The notes under the pieces were generated by a model. It searched no databases. It was not told the origin of the DNA and saw only the letters and a program-made list of their open reading frames with translations. Positions 1-7,946 of a DNA stretch of 64,000 nt are shown one piece after another. This DNA comes from Myxococcales bacterium (GTDB taxonomy: Bacteria > Myxococcota_A > Polyangia > Palsa-1104). The translations under genes were made by a program, and so were the position numbers. The DNA is taken from contig PNAM01000017.1 of NCBI GenBank assembly GCA_003170275.1, positions 141,586-205,585 on the forward strand, read 5' to 3'. The first letter of the stretch is position 1. Every line of letters starts with the position of its first letter.

Positions 1-1
1 G

Positions 2-445
2 GTGCTGCTCACCGGCGGCGAGCCGCTGCTCCAGGCGGAGCTTCCCCAGCTCGCGTCGGAGCTGATGGAGCGCGGCTTCGAGGTGATGCTCGAGACCGGT
101 GGGCATCGCGACGTGTCGGGCATGCCGGCCGGCGTGTGCATCATCCTCGACGTCAAGACGCCCGGCTCGGGCGAGTCGGCCAAGATGTGCTGGAGCAACC
201 TCGAGCGCCTCGGACCCGCCGACGCGGTGAAGTTCGTCGTGACCTGCGAGGAAGACTATCGCTGGTCACGCGGCGTGATCGTCGAGCATCGGCTCGCCGA
301 CCGCACGCAGGTGCTCTTGTCGCCCGGGTTTGGTCAGGTGGATCCAAAAGATCTGGTGGGCTGGATGCTGCGCGATCAGCTGCCCGCGCGCCTGAACCTG
401 CAATTGCACAAATACATCTGGCCGCCCGAGCAGCGCGGCGTTTAG
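2..445 (+). CDS. queE: 7-carboxy-7-deazaguanine synthase QueE, C-terminal part
   Basis: The radical-SAM enzyme QueE converts 6-carboxytetrahydropterin to 7-carboxy-7-deazaguanine in queuosine/7-deazaguanine synthesis. The 5' end, including the CxxxCxxC iron-sulfur ligands, lies before the window; 147 residues remain. The first visible residues carry the SAM-binding LTGGEPLL motif, and the end has the family-typical LQLHKYIW followed by a short tail. The middle, with ILDVKTPGSGES and AVKFVVTCEEDY, also fits QueE. It converges on the downstream minus-strand peptidase gene, with the two stop codons overlapping by 4 bases. Confidence 0.9.
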   Translation: MLLTGGEPLLQAELPQLASELMERGFEVMLETGGHRDVSGMPAGVCIILDVKTPGSGESAKMCWSNLERLGPADAVKFVVTCEEDYRWSRGVIVEHRLADRTQVLLSPGFGQVDPKDLVGWMLRDQLPARLNLQLHKYIWPPEQRGV

Positions 446-1488
446 CGCATCGCGGTCGCGGTGAGCGCGCTCTTCGGATCCGGGAGCTGCCAGGTGCGCA
501 ACAAGGGCTCGGGGTCGATGTAGATCTCCGCGCCCGAGCGGCCGCCTTCGCGCCGCGAGAGCCCGAAGTGCAGGTGCGGCCCCGAGTACATCGTGCCCGA
601 ACGCCCGAGCCGGCCGATCACCTGGCCGCCGGAGACCCTGTCGCCTTCTTTCAGATCCTCGCGGATGGTGTCGAGGTGGATGTAGCGCGACACCACCGTG
701 CCGTCCTTGTGGCCGATGCGCACGTAGCGTCCCGCGCGGCCGCCGTTGGCCTCGTTGCGCTCGATGCGTTCGATGACGCCGTCGAAGACCGCGAACACCG
801 GCTCGCCGAGCGTGGTGCCCAGATCGACGCCGCAGTGGCCGAGCTCGCACTCCGACGGACGGGGCGGCGGCCGCTGCGCGCCGAAGCGGCGGCCCTCGGT
901 GATGGGCATGGCGCGACGCGGTCCGGCGAGCGGATGGAACCACGCCACCACCGTCGGCAACGACTCGGGCGGCACCTCGCCGGGACGCAGCGGGCCGAAC
1001 GGGATCTTCTTCGGATCGGGCGGGATGACGATCGGCGCCAGCTCGGGCGGCGGGTCGAACTTCTCCAGGTACGCGGCCAAAGCGCCGACACTGGAGCGCA
1101 CGCCGCGCGCGACCGCGCCGTTGCGCTCGCCGACGAACCAATCCCCGTGACGGCGCAGCGAGCGACCCACGTCGTCGGCGAAGCCGAACGCCAGCGCCGC
1201 GGCGACGATCGCGTTCGAGATGGCGAGGAACCAACCGATCGACGGGCCGCCGCGCTTCTTGCGCGCGCGCAGGAACGCTTCGACGCGCCAGTGCAACAGG
1301 AGCGGCAGGCCGAGGCAGGCCAGGCCGCCGATCGCGTAGCGCCAGCGCTCGCTCTCGACCTCGCCCGAGAGCAGCGCAGTCACGATCACGAACGCGAGCG
1401 CGAGCGGCACCGCGAGCAGCGCCGAACGCACGATCAGGAACAGTGCGACCACCCAACCGGCAAGCTTGACCTCGGGCTCGGTACCCAT
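442..1488 (-). CDS. Membrane-anchored M23 (LytM-type) metallopeptidase
   Basis: A 348-residue protein with hydrophobic N-terminal segments (about residues 11-40, 51-67 and 86-102) and a C-terminal peptidase M23 domain. The zinc-binding residues are visible as HCGVD (His218, Asp222) and HLH (His305/His307), so the domain looks catalytically complete. It probably cleaves peptidoglycan cross-links outside the membrane, or regulates an amidase. I chose the ATG at 1488; an open frame continues upstream to 1614 but would run through the divergent promoter. It is transcribed divergently from the TPR lipoprotein gene. Confidence 0.82.
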   Translation of the reverse strand: MGTEPEVKLAGWVVALFLIVRSALLAVPLALAFVIVTALLSGEVESERWRYAIGGLACLGLPLLLHWRVEAFLRARKKRGGPSIGWFLAISNAIVAAALAFGFADDVGRSLRRHGDWFVGERNGAVARGVRSSVGALAAYLEKFDPPPELAPIVIPPDPKKIPFGPLRPGEVPPESLPTVVAWFHPLAGPRRAMPITEGRRFGAQRPPPRPSECELGHCGVDLGTTLGEPVFAVFDGVIERIERNEANGGRAGRYVRIGHKDGTVVSRYIHLDTIREDLKEGDRVSGGQVIGRLGRSGTMYSGPHLHFGLSRREGGRSGAEIYIDPEPLLRTWQLPDPKSALTATAMR

Positions 1489-1538
1489 GTGCTGAGGTAC
1501 TACGCGCGAGACCGTCCATTCGTGCTGTGGCAAGAGTC

Positions 1539-1552
1539 GCTTACATGTAAGC
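1539..1552. promoter_or_regulatory. 14-bp perfect palindrome, possible operator
   Basis: GCTTACATGTAAGC is a perfect inverted repeat. It lies in the 114-base gap between two divergent genes, 9 bases upstream of the -35 box of the TPR lipoprotein promoter. It has the size and position of a dimeric regulator site. A palindrome with the same ACATGT core occurs upstream of the PilZ gene at 30826-30843. Its function is inferred from position only. Confidence 0.4.
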
Positions 1553-1561
1553 AAAAAGGCG

Positions 1562-1590
1562 TTGACAGCGTCGGATGCGACTGCTACCGT
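1562..1590 (+). promoter_or_regulatory. Promoter of the TPR lipoprotein gene
   Basis: A consensus -35 TTGACA (1562-1567), a 17-base spacer and TACCGT (1585-1590). The expected transcription start, near 1597, is only about 6 bases before the TTG chosen as start codon, so the leader would be very short. Confidence 0.5.
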
Positions 1591-1602
1591 CTTGACGCTA
1601 AG

Positions 1603-2436
1603 TTGGCGAAACAACTCATACAGTTACTCCTGGCTGCCAGTGTGGCAGCAGCCCTCGGATGCGGTCCTGCGCATGTCGCAGCCGATCCCGTGGCTTCGGA
1701 AAAGCAATATCTGCTCGGGGCGGATTATTTCAACAAGGGGCTCATGGGCCCGGCGCTCGAGGAGCTACTGAAGGCTGTGGAGCTGAATCCCGAAAATCCC
1801 GACGCGCACAATTTGCTCGGGCTGCTGTTCCTGCGAAAGGCCGCCGACGCCGAGGAGCTGTCGACGCGCACGCAGTGCCTGAAGGGCGAAGAGCTCCATC
1901 TCGAGAAGCAGGAGATGGACATGCACTTCAAGAAGGCCGAGGAGCAGTTTCGCAAGGCGATCGAGCTCAAGCCGAACTTCTCCGAGGCGCTCAACAACCT
2001 GGCGGTCGTCGCAATTCACTTCGGCCGCTACGACGAGGCGGTGCAGAGCGAAGAGAAGGCGCTGCAAAACATCATCTACCGCGAGCCATTTGCCGCCGAG
2101 GGCAACCTCGGGTTGGCCTATCTGTCGAAAAACGATCTCGCGCGCGCGGCCAAAACACTTCGACAAGCGCTCTTCGAGCAACCACAATTTTGCGTTGGAC
2201 GCTATCGTCTGGCAAAGGTCTATTACGAGCAGAAAGAGTACGACCATGCCGCGGAGGAGCTGGACAAGGTGACCAACGAGAAGGCGTGCCCGATTCAAGA
2301 GGCCTTCCATCTGGCAGGGCTGGTCTCGATCCGGCGGCAGGACCGCGCGCGCGCGGCGGAGATGTTTCAACGGTGTGTGGCTTTGGCGCCCAAGAGCTGC
2401 CTGGCCCGCGAGTGCACGTTGGCGGCGAATCCATAA
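1603..2436 (+). CDS. TPR-repeat lipoprotein, PilF/PilW (Tgl)-like
   Basis: A 277-residue protein that begins with a hydrophobic signal ending in ALGC, a lipobox-like site, so it is probably an outer-membrane lipoprotein. The rest is tandem TPR helices, with recurring A..LNPENPDAHNLLG and A..LKPNFSEALNNLA patterns. The length and repeats fit PilF/PilW/Tgl, which assemble the type IV pilus secretin. The next gene is RodZ-like, the same order as pilF-rodZ in many gamma-proteobacteria, which supports the call. The start is a TTG; no ATG or GTG precedes the signal peptide in a sensible place. The exact role is inferred. Confidence 0.6.
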   Translation: MAKQLIQLLLAASVAAALGCGPAHVAADPVASEKQYLLGADYFNKGLMGPALEELLKAVELNPENPDAHNLLGLLFLRKAADAEELSTRTQCLKGEELHLEKQEMDMHFKKAEEQFRKAIELKPNFSEALNNLAVVAIHFGRYDEAVQSEEKALQNIIYREPFAAEGNLGLAYLSKNDLARAAKTLRQALFEQPQFCVGRYRLAKVYYEQKEYDHAAEELDKVTNEKACPIQEAFHLAGLVSIRRQDRARAAEMFQRCVALAPKSCLARECTLAANP

Positions 2437-2445
2437 GGGAACGAT

Positions 2446-2892
2446 GTGAACCTCGAACACTTCGGAACCTTCTTGAAGCAGCGGCGCGAGGCGCGGGGGA
2501 TGTCCCTCGCCGATCTCAGCCGTGCGACCAAGATCAAGGAAGTGAACCTCGAGCTGCTCGAGGCGGGGAACTTGCGGTCACTGCCCGCGCAGGTGTTCGT
2601 GCGCGGCTTCGTGAGCGCCTACGCACGGGTGGTCGGCGCCGACGAGGCCGAGGCGCTCGAGCGCTATCTGGTGCACCTGCGCGCGACGGTGCCTCCGGCC
2701 AAGCAGCCGCCGGTGCCGGCCAAGGCGATCATGCGCTCGTCGAGCGAAGACATCCCTGGCGACAGCCCGATGATGGTCGACCGCCGCCGCTTCGGCGTGG
2801 TGGTGGTGGTGCTGTTGATCCTGGTGGTGGCGACGCTGACCTTGTCGCTGCTGCTCAAGCACGGCCCCGGCCCCGGCGCCGGCCTCAGCTAG
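2446..2892 (+). CDS. RodZ-like HTH and single-membrane-span protein
   Basis: A GTG-start protein of 148 residues. Residues 8-47 form an XRE/HTH_25-type helix-turn-helix with the family pattern RREARGMSLADLS and LLEAGN, followed by RSLPAQVFVRGFVSAYA, all typical of RodZ cytoplasmic domains. A single transmembrane helix spans about residues 116-137. Only 11 residues follow it, so the beta-rich periplasmic domain of RodZ is absent. RodZ links MreB to the cell wall; this short form may act in cell shape or pilus localisation. It starts 9 bases after the TPR lipoprotein and is probably co-transcribed. Confidence 0.65.
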   Translation: MNLEHFGTFLKQRREARGMSLADLSRATKIKEVNLELLEAGNLRSLPAQVFVRGFVSAYARVVGADEAEALERYLVHLRATVPPAKQPPVPAKAIMRSSSEDIPGDSPMMVDRRRFGVVVVVLLILVVATLTLSLLLKHGPGPGAGLS

Positions 2893-2895
2893 CCT

Positions 2896-3426
2896 TCACG
2901 GCGCGAGCGGGGCGCGGTCATTCTTGACCACCGCCTTGACCAGCCGGTCGGCGAGCTCGTCGATCGGCCACGGCATGCGCTTGAAGTCGATCGAGATGCG
3001 ATAGCCGACCTCTTTGCCGTCGACGAAGCCTTCGCCGCGCAACAAGAACGAGTCGTCGCGCAGCTTGGCGGAGGCTTCGATCAGGTAGGCGTCGGGTCGA
3101 CCCGAGCGCGACATGGCGTTGAGCGAGACCACCACCTCGACGCCGGTGCGGCCAAACGACAGGTTGAAGTCGGCGTTGAGGTTGGGATCGCGCGCCGCGA
3201 GCGCCGCCGATTCGCGCCAGCTGAGACGCAGCTGCGGATCGGCCGCGCCGTTGAACCGGTGCACCGCCTCGCGCAGCTCGCGCGCCAGCGTGAAGAAGCG
3301 CTCCGGCACTTCGCGAGCCAGGCGCTCGGCGCTGAGGCGTGCGCGCACGCGCGTCTCTTCCCGCTCTTTGAGCGCATCCGCCTCGCGGCGCGCCAGCTCT
3401 TCCAGGGTGTCTCGCTTGTCGGCCAT
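2896..3426 (-). CDS. Hypothetical protein with charged coiled-coil N terminus
   Basis: A 176-residue soluble protein I do not recognise. The first 50 residues are rich in Glu, Arg and Lys with heptad-like spacing (coiled coil likely). The remainder looks like a beta-rich alpha/beta domain (ADFNLSFGRTGVEVVVSLNAM, then YLIEASAKLRDDSFLLRGEGF). There is no signal peptide or membrane segment. The ATG at 3426 is the last start before recO, to which the gene is divergent. Its stop lies 3 bases from the stop of the RodZ-like gene, so the two converge. Confidence 0.6.
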   Translation of the reverse strand: MADKRDTLEELARREADALKEREETRVRARLSAERLAREVPERFFTLARELREAVHRFNGAADPQLRLSWRESAALAARDPNLNADFNLSFGRTGVEVVVSLNAMSRSGRPDAYLIEASAKLRDDSFLLRGEGFVDGKEVGYRISIDFKRMPWPIDELADRLVKAVVKNDRAPLAP

Positions 3427-3442
3427 CTCGCGCTGCAAAAAG

Positions 3443-3454
3443 TACCACGTGGTA
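3443..3454. promoter_or_regulatory. 12-bp perfect palindrome TACCACGTGGTA
   Basis: A perfect inverted repeat centred on CACGTG, in the 51-base divergent gap between the hypothetical gene (start 3426) and recO (start 3478). It would cover the core promoter of either gene, so an operator role is plausible but unproven. Confidence 0.3.
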
Positions 3455-3477
3455 GTCTTTCCGACCATGGGCCGACC

Positions 3478-4239
3478 ATGGCGCGCCTGATCACGCCGGC
3501 GATCGTCGTGCGGACCGTCGACTACGGAGAGAGCGATCGCATCGTCACGCTCTTTACCCGCAACGCAGGCAAGCTCTCGGCGATCGCACGCAGCGCGCGC
3601 AAGAGCGTCAAGCGCTTCGGCGCCGGTCTGTCGCTGTTCGGCGTCGGCGAAGCGACCCTGAACGAGCGGCCCGGCGCGGAGCTGGCGACGCTCGAGGCCT
3701 TCGACGGAGCGCGCGGCTTTCCGCAGCTGCTCCTGGACGTGGCCAAGGTGGCGCACGGCGGCTACGCGTGCGAGCTGACCCGCGAGCTGGTGCCGCCGCG
3801 CCAGCCCGAGGTCGCGATCTTCGATCTCTTGATCGAGTTCCTCACCATCCTCGAGGCTGCGCCGGCGCGCGCCGAGACCTTGCGCGTGTTCGAGCTGGCC
3901 TTGCTCTCGCTGGTCGGCCTCGAGCCGGTGCTCGGGCGCTGCCTCGGGTGCAACGGTGAGGACGACGTGCTCGATCAGCCGGGCCAGGTGTTCGACGTGC
4001 GGCGCGGCGGCGTGGTGTGCGCCGGCTGTCACGGAGACGGCAAGCTGCTCGACGGCACCGCGCGCACGACGCTGCTCGCGGCGCAACAGCTCGAGCTGAC
4101 CGCCGCCGCCGGGCTGACCATTTCTCCATCGGTGAACGCGATGTGCCGCGACGCGCTGGCGGCACTCATCTCCGATCACCTGGGCCGGCCGCTCAAGTCG
4201 CTCGAGTTCATCTCCAAGCTCAACCAGGCGGCCTCGTGA
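3478..4239 (+). CDS. recO: DNA repair protein RecO
   Basis: A 253-residue RecO: an N-terminal OB fold (ITPAIVVRTVDYGESDRIVTLFT), a helical middle and a C-terminal zinc module with two CxxC pairs (CLGC and CAGC). RecO loads RecA onto SSB-coated single-stranded DNA with RecR in recombination repair. The ATG at 3478 gives the usual MARLITP start; an upstream ATG at 3467 is out of frame. The stop overlaps the GTG of the next gene by 4 bases (GTGA). Confidence 0.93.
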   Translation: MARLITPAIVVRTVDYGESDRIVTLFTRNAGKLSAIARSARKSVKRFGAGLSLFGVGEATLNERPGAELATLEAFDGARGFPQLLLDVAKVAHGGYACELTRELVPPRQPEVAIFDLLIEFLTILEAAPARAETLRVFELALLSLVGLEPVLGRCLGCNGEDDVLDQPGQVFDVRRGGVVCAGCHGDGKLLDGTARTTLLAAQQLELTAAAGLTISPSVNAMCRDALAALISDHLGRPLKSLEFISKLNQAAS

Positions 4240-5195
4240 GCGAGCTCGAGCTCGACGTGCTCTCGTTCGGCGAGGCGCTGGTGGACTTCTTTCCGACCGC
4301 GCCGGGCGTGCCGCTCGTCGACTGCGACGTGTTCCACCGCCATCTGGGCGGCGCCCCGTGCAACGTCGCGGTCGGGCTCGCGCGGCAGGGCGTGCGGGTC
4401 GGGCTGATGACCCTGGTCGGCGCCGACGACTTCGGCACCTACGTGCGCAACCACCTGGTCAAAGAGGGCATCGACGTGCGCGGCGTGGGCGTGCACCGCA
4501 CCGCCAAGACCGGCGTCACCTTCGTCGCGGTCAAGGCCGACGGCGCGCGCAGCTTCCTGTTCTTCCGCCACCCGTCCGCCGATCAGATGGTGACCGAGCA
4601 CGATGTCGACGCGCAGCTGATCGCGCGCGCGCGCGTGCTGCACGTGGGCTCCTCGACGCTGGCGCGCGAGCCGGCGCGGGCCGCCACCTGGAAGGCGATC
4701 GCCGCCGCCAAGGCGAACGGGCGGCTGGTCTCGTCGGATCCGAACTGGCGCGCGCACCTATGGGAGGACCCGCGCGAGGCCACCGGCCTCTTGCGCCAGC
4801 TCCTCTCGCAATGCGACATCGTCAAGATCTCCGACGACGAGCTCAAGCCGCTGGTGGGCACCACCGAGGTCGAGCCGGCGGCGCGCGAGCTGCGCGCGCT
4901 CGGCGTGGGGCTGGTGGTGATCACGCTCGGCGCGCGCGGGTGCTACTACCAAGCGGCTGGCGGCTCCGGCTATGTAGCGGGCGAGCGGGTGACTATCGTC
5001 GACACCACCGGCGCCGGCGATGCGTTCATGGCCGGGCTGCTCGCCGAGCTGCTCTCGAGCGGGCTGCGGCAGGGCAAAACCCTGAACGATTTCACTAACG
5101 ACGAGCTTCAGCGCGCGTGCGGTTGCGGGAATCGGCTGGGTGCGCAAGTTGTTACCCAACTAGGAGCGACCGCCGGCTTGCCGCGAGGTCGCTGA
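4236..5195 (+). CDS. PfkB-family carbohydrate kinase (fructokinase-like)
   Basis: A 319-residue ribokinase/PfkB-fold sugar kinase. Visible are the N-terminal VLSFGEALVDFFP strand, the GGAPCNVAVGLARQG substrate loop and the C-terminal signature DTTGAGDAF, whose Asp is the catalytic base and whose glycines form the anion hole. The closest named relatives are fructokinase/2-keto-3-deoxygluconate-type kinases; the substrate cannot be told from sequence. The GTG start overlaps the recO stop by 4 bases, so translation is probably coupled. Confidence 0.87.
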   Translation: MSELELDVLSFGEALVDFFPTAPGVPLVDCDVFHRHLGGAPCNVAVGLARQGVRVGLMTLVGADDFGTYVRNHLVKEGIDVRGVGVHRTAKTGVTFVAVKADGARSFLFFRHPSADQMVTEHDVDAQLIARARVLHVGSSTLAREPARAATWKAIAAAKANGRLVSSDPNWRAHLWEDPREATGLLRQLLSQCDIVKISDDELKPLVGTTEVEPAARELRALGVGLVVITLGARGCYYQAAGGSGYVAGERVTIVDTTGAGDAFMAGLLAELLSSGLRQGKTLNDFTNDELQRACGCGNRLGAQVVTQLGATAGLPRGR

Positions 5196-5213
5196 AGTGG
5201 GATAAGGCCCCGA

Positions 5214-5456
5214 GTGACCGACGACCGAGACCAGGAGAAGGACCGCCTGCAGAGCCTGCACGTCGCGCTCGAAGCAGCGCTCGAGCAGCTCACCTACGCG
5301 CAGCAGATCGCGTCGATCGGCACCGAGATCGACGCGCCGTCGGCGGACGTGTTCGCGATCGAGAAGCTGTTCGGCCAGCTGACCCAGCTGCGCAACGGGG
5401 TTCGCGACCGGTTGATGAAAGTGCTATCCAGACCAGGGCTGAACATCATCAAATGA
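5214..5456 (+). CDS. Small hypothetical protein
   Basis: An 80-residue, mostly helical, GTG-start protein that I do not recognise. Its N terminus (TDDRDQEKDRLQ) is charged and the body has hydrophobic heptads suggesting a coiled coil. Its stop overlaps the ATG of the next gene as ATGA, so the two are coupled. That coupling is the main support for this being a real gene. Confidence 0.5.
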   Translation: MTDDRDQEKDRLQSLHVALEAALEQLTYAQQIASIGTEIDAPSADVFAIEKLFGQLTQLRNGVRDRLMKVLSRPGLNIIK

Positions 5457-6847
5457 GCATGAAGCCGGTCAAGACCTACGATCCGCGCGCCGAGCGACTG
5501 CTGTTCGACGCGCTCAAGGGCAAGGTGCGCGGCCGCACCGAGCTGGTGAAGCTGACCCGCGCCGACGCGGTGGCGCTCACCGGCATGCCGAGCGACCAGG
5601 CCGAGCCGGCGCTCAAGTCGCTGGTCAAGACCTACCGCAGCCACCTGGCGGTCACCGAAGAAGGCGAAGTGGTCTACGAGTTCGATCCGTCGCTCGAGCG
5701 GCGCGACAAGGTGCCGCTCGGCGAGCGGCTGCGCGCGGCCGGCCAGGTGGCCTGGCGTGGGTTCACGTTCTTCTTCAAGATCTGGATCGTAGTGACGCTG
5801 ATTGCTTACGTAATCGCGTTCATCGCGATGATGATTTCGCTGATGTTCGCCAAGTCCAACGACCGCAACGATCGGCGCGGCGGCGGCGGCGACATGTTCT
5901 GGATCTGGTACCTCTTGATGCCCGACCTGGCGCCGCGCGGCTATGGACGGCAGCTGCAGCGTCCGGACGACAACCGCCCGAAGAAGCGCTTCTACATCTC
6001 GGTGTTCGATTTCGTCTTCGGACCCAAGGGCAAGCCGCTCGATCCGCACGAATCGGACAAGCGCATGCTGGCGTTCCTGCGCGACCACAAGGGTCGGATC
6101 ACCACCTCGGAGCTGGTGGCGCTGACCGGACTGTCGCTCGACGCCGCCGACGAAGAGCTGACCCGGCTGACCGTCGAGTACGACGGCGAGGTCGAGGTGG
6201 CCGAGGACGGCACGCTGATCTACGTGTTCGCCGGCATCATGACCAGCGCAGAGACCGCCGGCACCTGGTGGACCTGGGCGTGGGACAAGCACGAGCCCCA
6301 GCCGGCGCTCACCGGCAACACCGCCGGCACCAACGCGGCCATCGCCGGGTTCTCCGGGTTCAACCTGTTGGCCTCGCTGACCGTCGGGCCCGCGTTCCTG
6401 CATCGCATCCACCTGTCGGGCGATCCGATCGCCACGTTCTTCGTCACCGTGTTCCCGCTGTTGTTCTCGATGGTGTTCTTCGCCATCCCGGGCGGCCGCT
6501 ACCTGGTCGCCAAGCGGCGCGACAAGAAGCGTCTCAAGCTCGAGCTGCGTCGCGAGCTGCTGCGCGAGATCTGGACCCGGCCCGACGACAAGTTCGATCC
6601 GGAGGCGCTCGCCAAGACCGCCGCGGAGCGCTCGAAGCAGCCGCTCGAGACCTCGAAGAAGGCGCTCGAGGTGCTGTTGGCCGAGCTGGAGGGCGACGTG
6701 GAGACCGACGCGGAAGGGCGCCTGCGCTACACGTTTCCGCGCATCACCGTCGAGAAAAAGGCGATCGCGGCCTCGCGCGCGGCCGCGCCGGTGCTCGAGC
6801 TCGGCAAGGTCGTGTTCTCCAGCGAAGACGAGCAGCCGGCCAGCTGA
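5453..6847 (+). CDS. Large membrane protein with repeated winged-helix-like segments
   Basis: A 464-residue protein not matching a family I can name. Two similar soluble segments (about residues 10-75 and 200-260) share the pattern LT.AD/SLDAAD..L..L...Y...VEV.E.G...Y.F, like a small winged helix, and a third variant lies near residues 370-440. Between them are hydrophobic spans (about residues 100-130, 300-325 and 330-350). It may be a cytoplasmic regulator built into the membrane. ATG overlaps the preceding stop by 4 bases, and TGA overlaps the following Nudix ATG by 1 base, so it sits in an operon. Confidence 0.65.
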   Translation: MSMKPVKTYDPRAERLLFDALKGKVRGRTELVKLTRADAVALTGMPSDQAEPALKSLVKTYRSHLAVTEEGEVVYEFDPSLERRDKVPLGERLRAAGQVAWRGFTFFFKIWIVVTLIAYVIAFIAMMISLMFAKSNDRNDRRGGGGDMFWIWYLLMPDLAPRGYGRQLQRPDDNRPKKRFYISVFDFVFGPKGKPLDPHESDKRMLAFLRDHKGRITTSELVALTGLSLDAADEELTRLTVEYDGEVEVAEDGTLIYVFAGIMTSAETAGTWWTWAWDKHEPQPALTGNTAGTNAAIAGFSGFNLLASLTVGPAFLHRIHLSGDPIATFFVTVFPLLFSMVFFAIPGGRYLVAKRRDKKRLKLELRRELLREIWTRPDDKFDPEALAKTAAERSKQPLETSKKALEVLLAELEGDVETDAEGRLRYTFPRITVEKKAIAASRAAAPVLELGKVVFSSEDEQPAS

Positions 6848-7404
6848 TGCCCAGGGCCTGGGAGCCGCGCGGCGAGCGCCAGCGGGTCTACGAGACCCGC
6901 ATCTTCCAGATCGCGCGCCAGCAGCGCATCTCGCCACGCACCGGCAACGGCCACGATTTCTTCGTGGTGGACTGCGCGGACTGGTGCAACATCGTGCCGG
7001 TGACGGCCGCCGGCGAGGTGGTGATGGTTCGCCAGCATCGCTATGGCACCGATGAGGAGACGCTCGAGATCCCGGGCGGGATGATCGATCCCGGCGATGC
7101 GAGCCCGATGGCGGCCGCACAGCGCGAGCTGATCGAAGAGACCGGCTACCAGGCGCGCGACCTGGTGCAGACCGGGGTGATCGCGCCCAACCCGGCGATG
7201 CAGTCCAACCGCACGTTCTCGTTTCTGGCGCGCGGCGTGGAGAAAGTCCGCGCGCCCGAGCTCGATGCCGGCGAAGAGATCGACGTGGTGCTCGTGCCGC
7301 TCGCCGAAATCCCCGGACGCATCGCGCGCGGCGAGATCTCGCACGCGCTGGTGGTGGTCGCGTTTGCCTATGCGCTGGGCCTCCAGGCGCCGCCGGCCCC
7401 GTGA
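6847..7404 (+). CDS. Nudix hydrolase, ADP-ribose pyrophosphatase-like
   Basis: A 185-residue Nudix protein that likely hydrolyses ADP-ribose or a related nucleoside diphosphate derivative. The metal-binding core RELIEETGY of the Nudix box is intact. The box begins GGMIDPGD, with Asp where the first Glu is usual and one extra residue before REL, a variation seen in this family. ATG at 6847 overlaps the upstream stop (TGATG). It is followed directly by a lipoprotein-like gene. Confidence 0.88.
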   Translation: MPRAWEPRGERQRVYETRIFQIARQQRISPRTGNGHDFFVVDCADWCNIVPVTAAGEVVMVRQHRYGTDEETLEIPGGMIDPGDASPMAAAQRELIEETGYQARDLVQTGVIAPNPAMQSNRTFSFLARGVEKVRAPELDAGEEIDVVLVPLAEIPGRIARGEISHALVVVAFAYALGLQAPPAP

Positions 7405-7946
7405 TGCTCTCCCGTCGGGTCTTGGGTCCGATAATATGCATTATGTCAACTACGGGGATCTCGTGTCAGCAGGACCGCCCGGCTTCGCCCCAAACGGCTC
7501 CAGGCGGCGCGCCGCTGGTGGTCGCCGCGCACCTGGCTGATTCGCTGCCGCACGCGCCCAGCTTCGACGGCGGCGTGACCGAGTTCACCCACGAGAGCTT
7601 CGATGACCTGTTCCCGATCTTCTGCGAGCGCCGCTCGATGCCGCTCGGCGAAAAGGCCGCGCTCTGGACCGGCAAGTACTACGGCAAATGGGTGCGCTGG
7701 ACCGGCGTCGTGCGCTCGTTCACCCAGAGCGGCCTGACCATCAAGCAGCGCCCGCAGGCGGTCACCTTCGACATCTCCCTGTGGGTCGAGGCCGACCAGC
7801 TCGCCCAGCTACCGGCGCTGGTGAAACGTGGCGGCCGCGTGACCTACCTGGCGCGCCTGGACAGCTACGACGACATCTTCCAGAAGCTCTACCTCACCCA
7901 CGGCTCGATCCTGGCGGTCGCCGACCCGCCCGCGCCCAAGCACTAG
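7404..7946 (+). CDS. Putative lipoprotein, unknown function
   Basis: A 180-residue protein with a short hydrophobic N terminus ending in GISC, a plausible lipobox. The mature part is rich in aromatic residues (FPIFCERR, WTGKYYGKWVRWTGVVRSF) and contains alternating strands that may form an OB-like fold, with VTFDISLWVEADQ and RVTYLARLDSYDD. I do not recognise the family. A GTG 3 bases upstream (7401) is an alternative start. The 3' end overlaps the stop of der by 4 bases, in convergent orientation. Confidence 0.6.
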   Translation: MLSRRVLGPIICIMSTTGISCQQDRPASPQTAPGGAPLVVAAHLADSLPHAPSFDGGVTEFTHESFDDLFPIFCERRSMPLGEKAALWTGKYYGKWVRWTGVVRSFTQSGLTIKQRPQAVTFDISLWVEADQLAQLPALVKRGGRVTYLARLDSYDDIFQKLYLTHGSILAVADPPAPKH

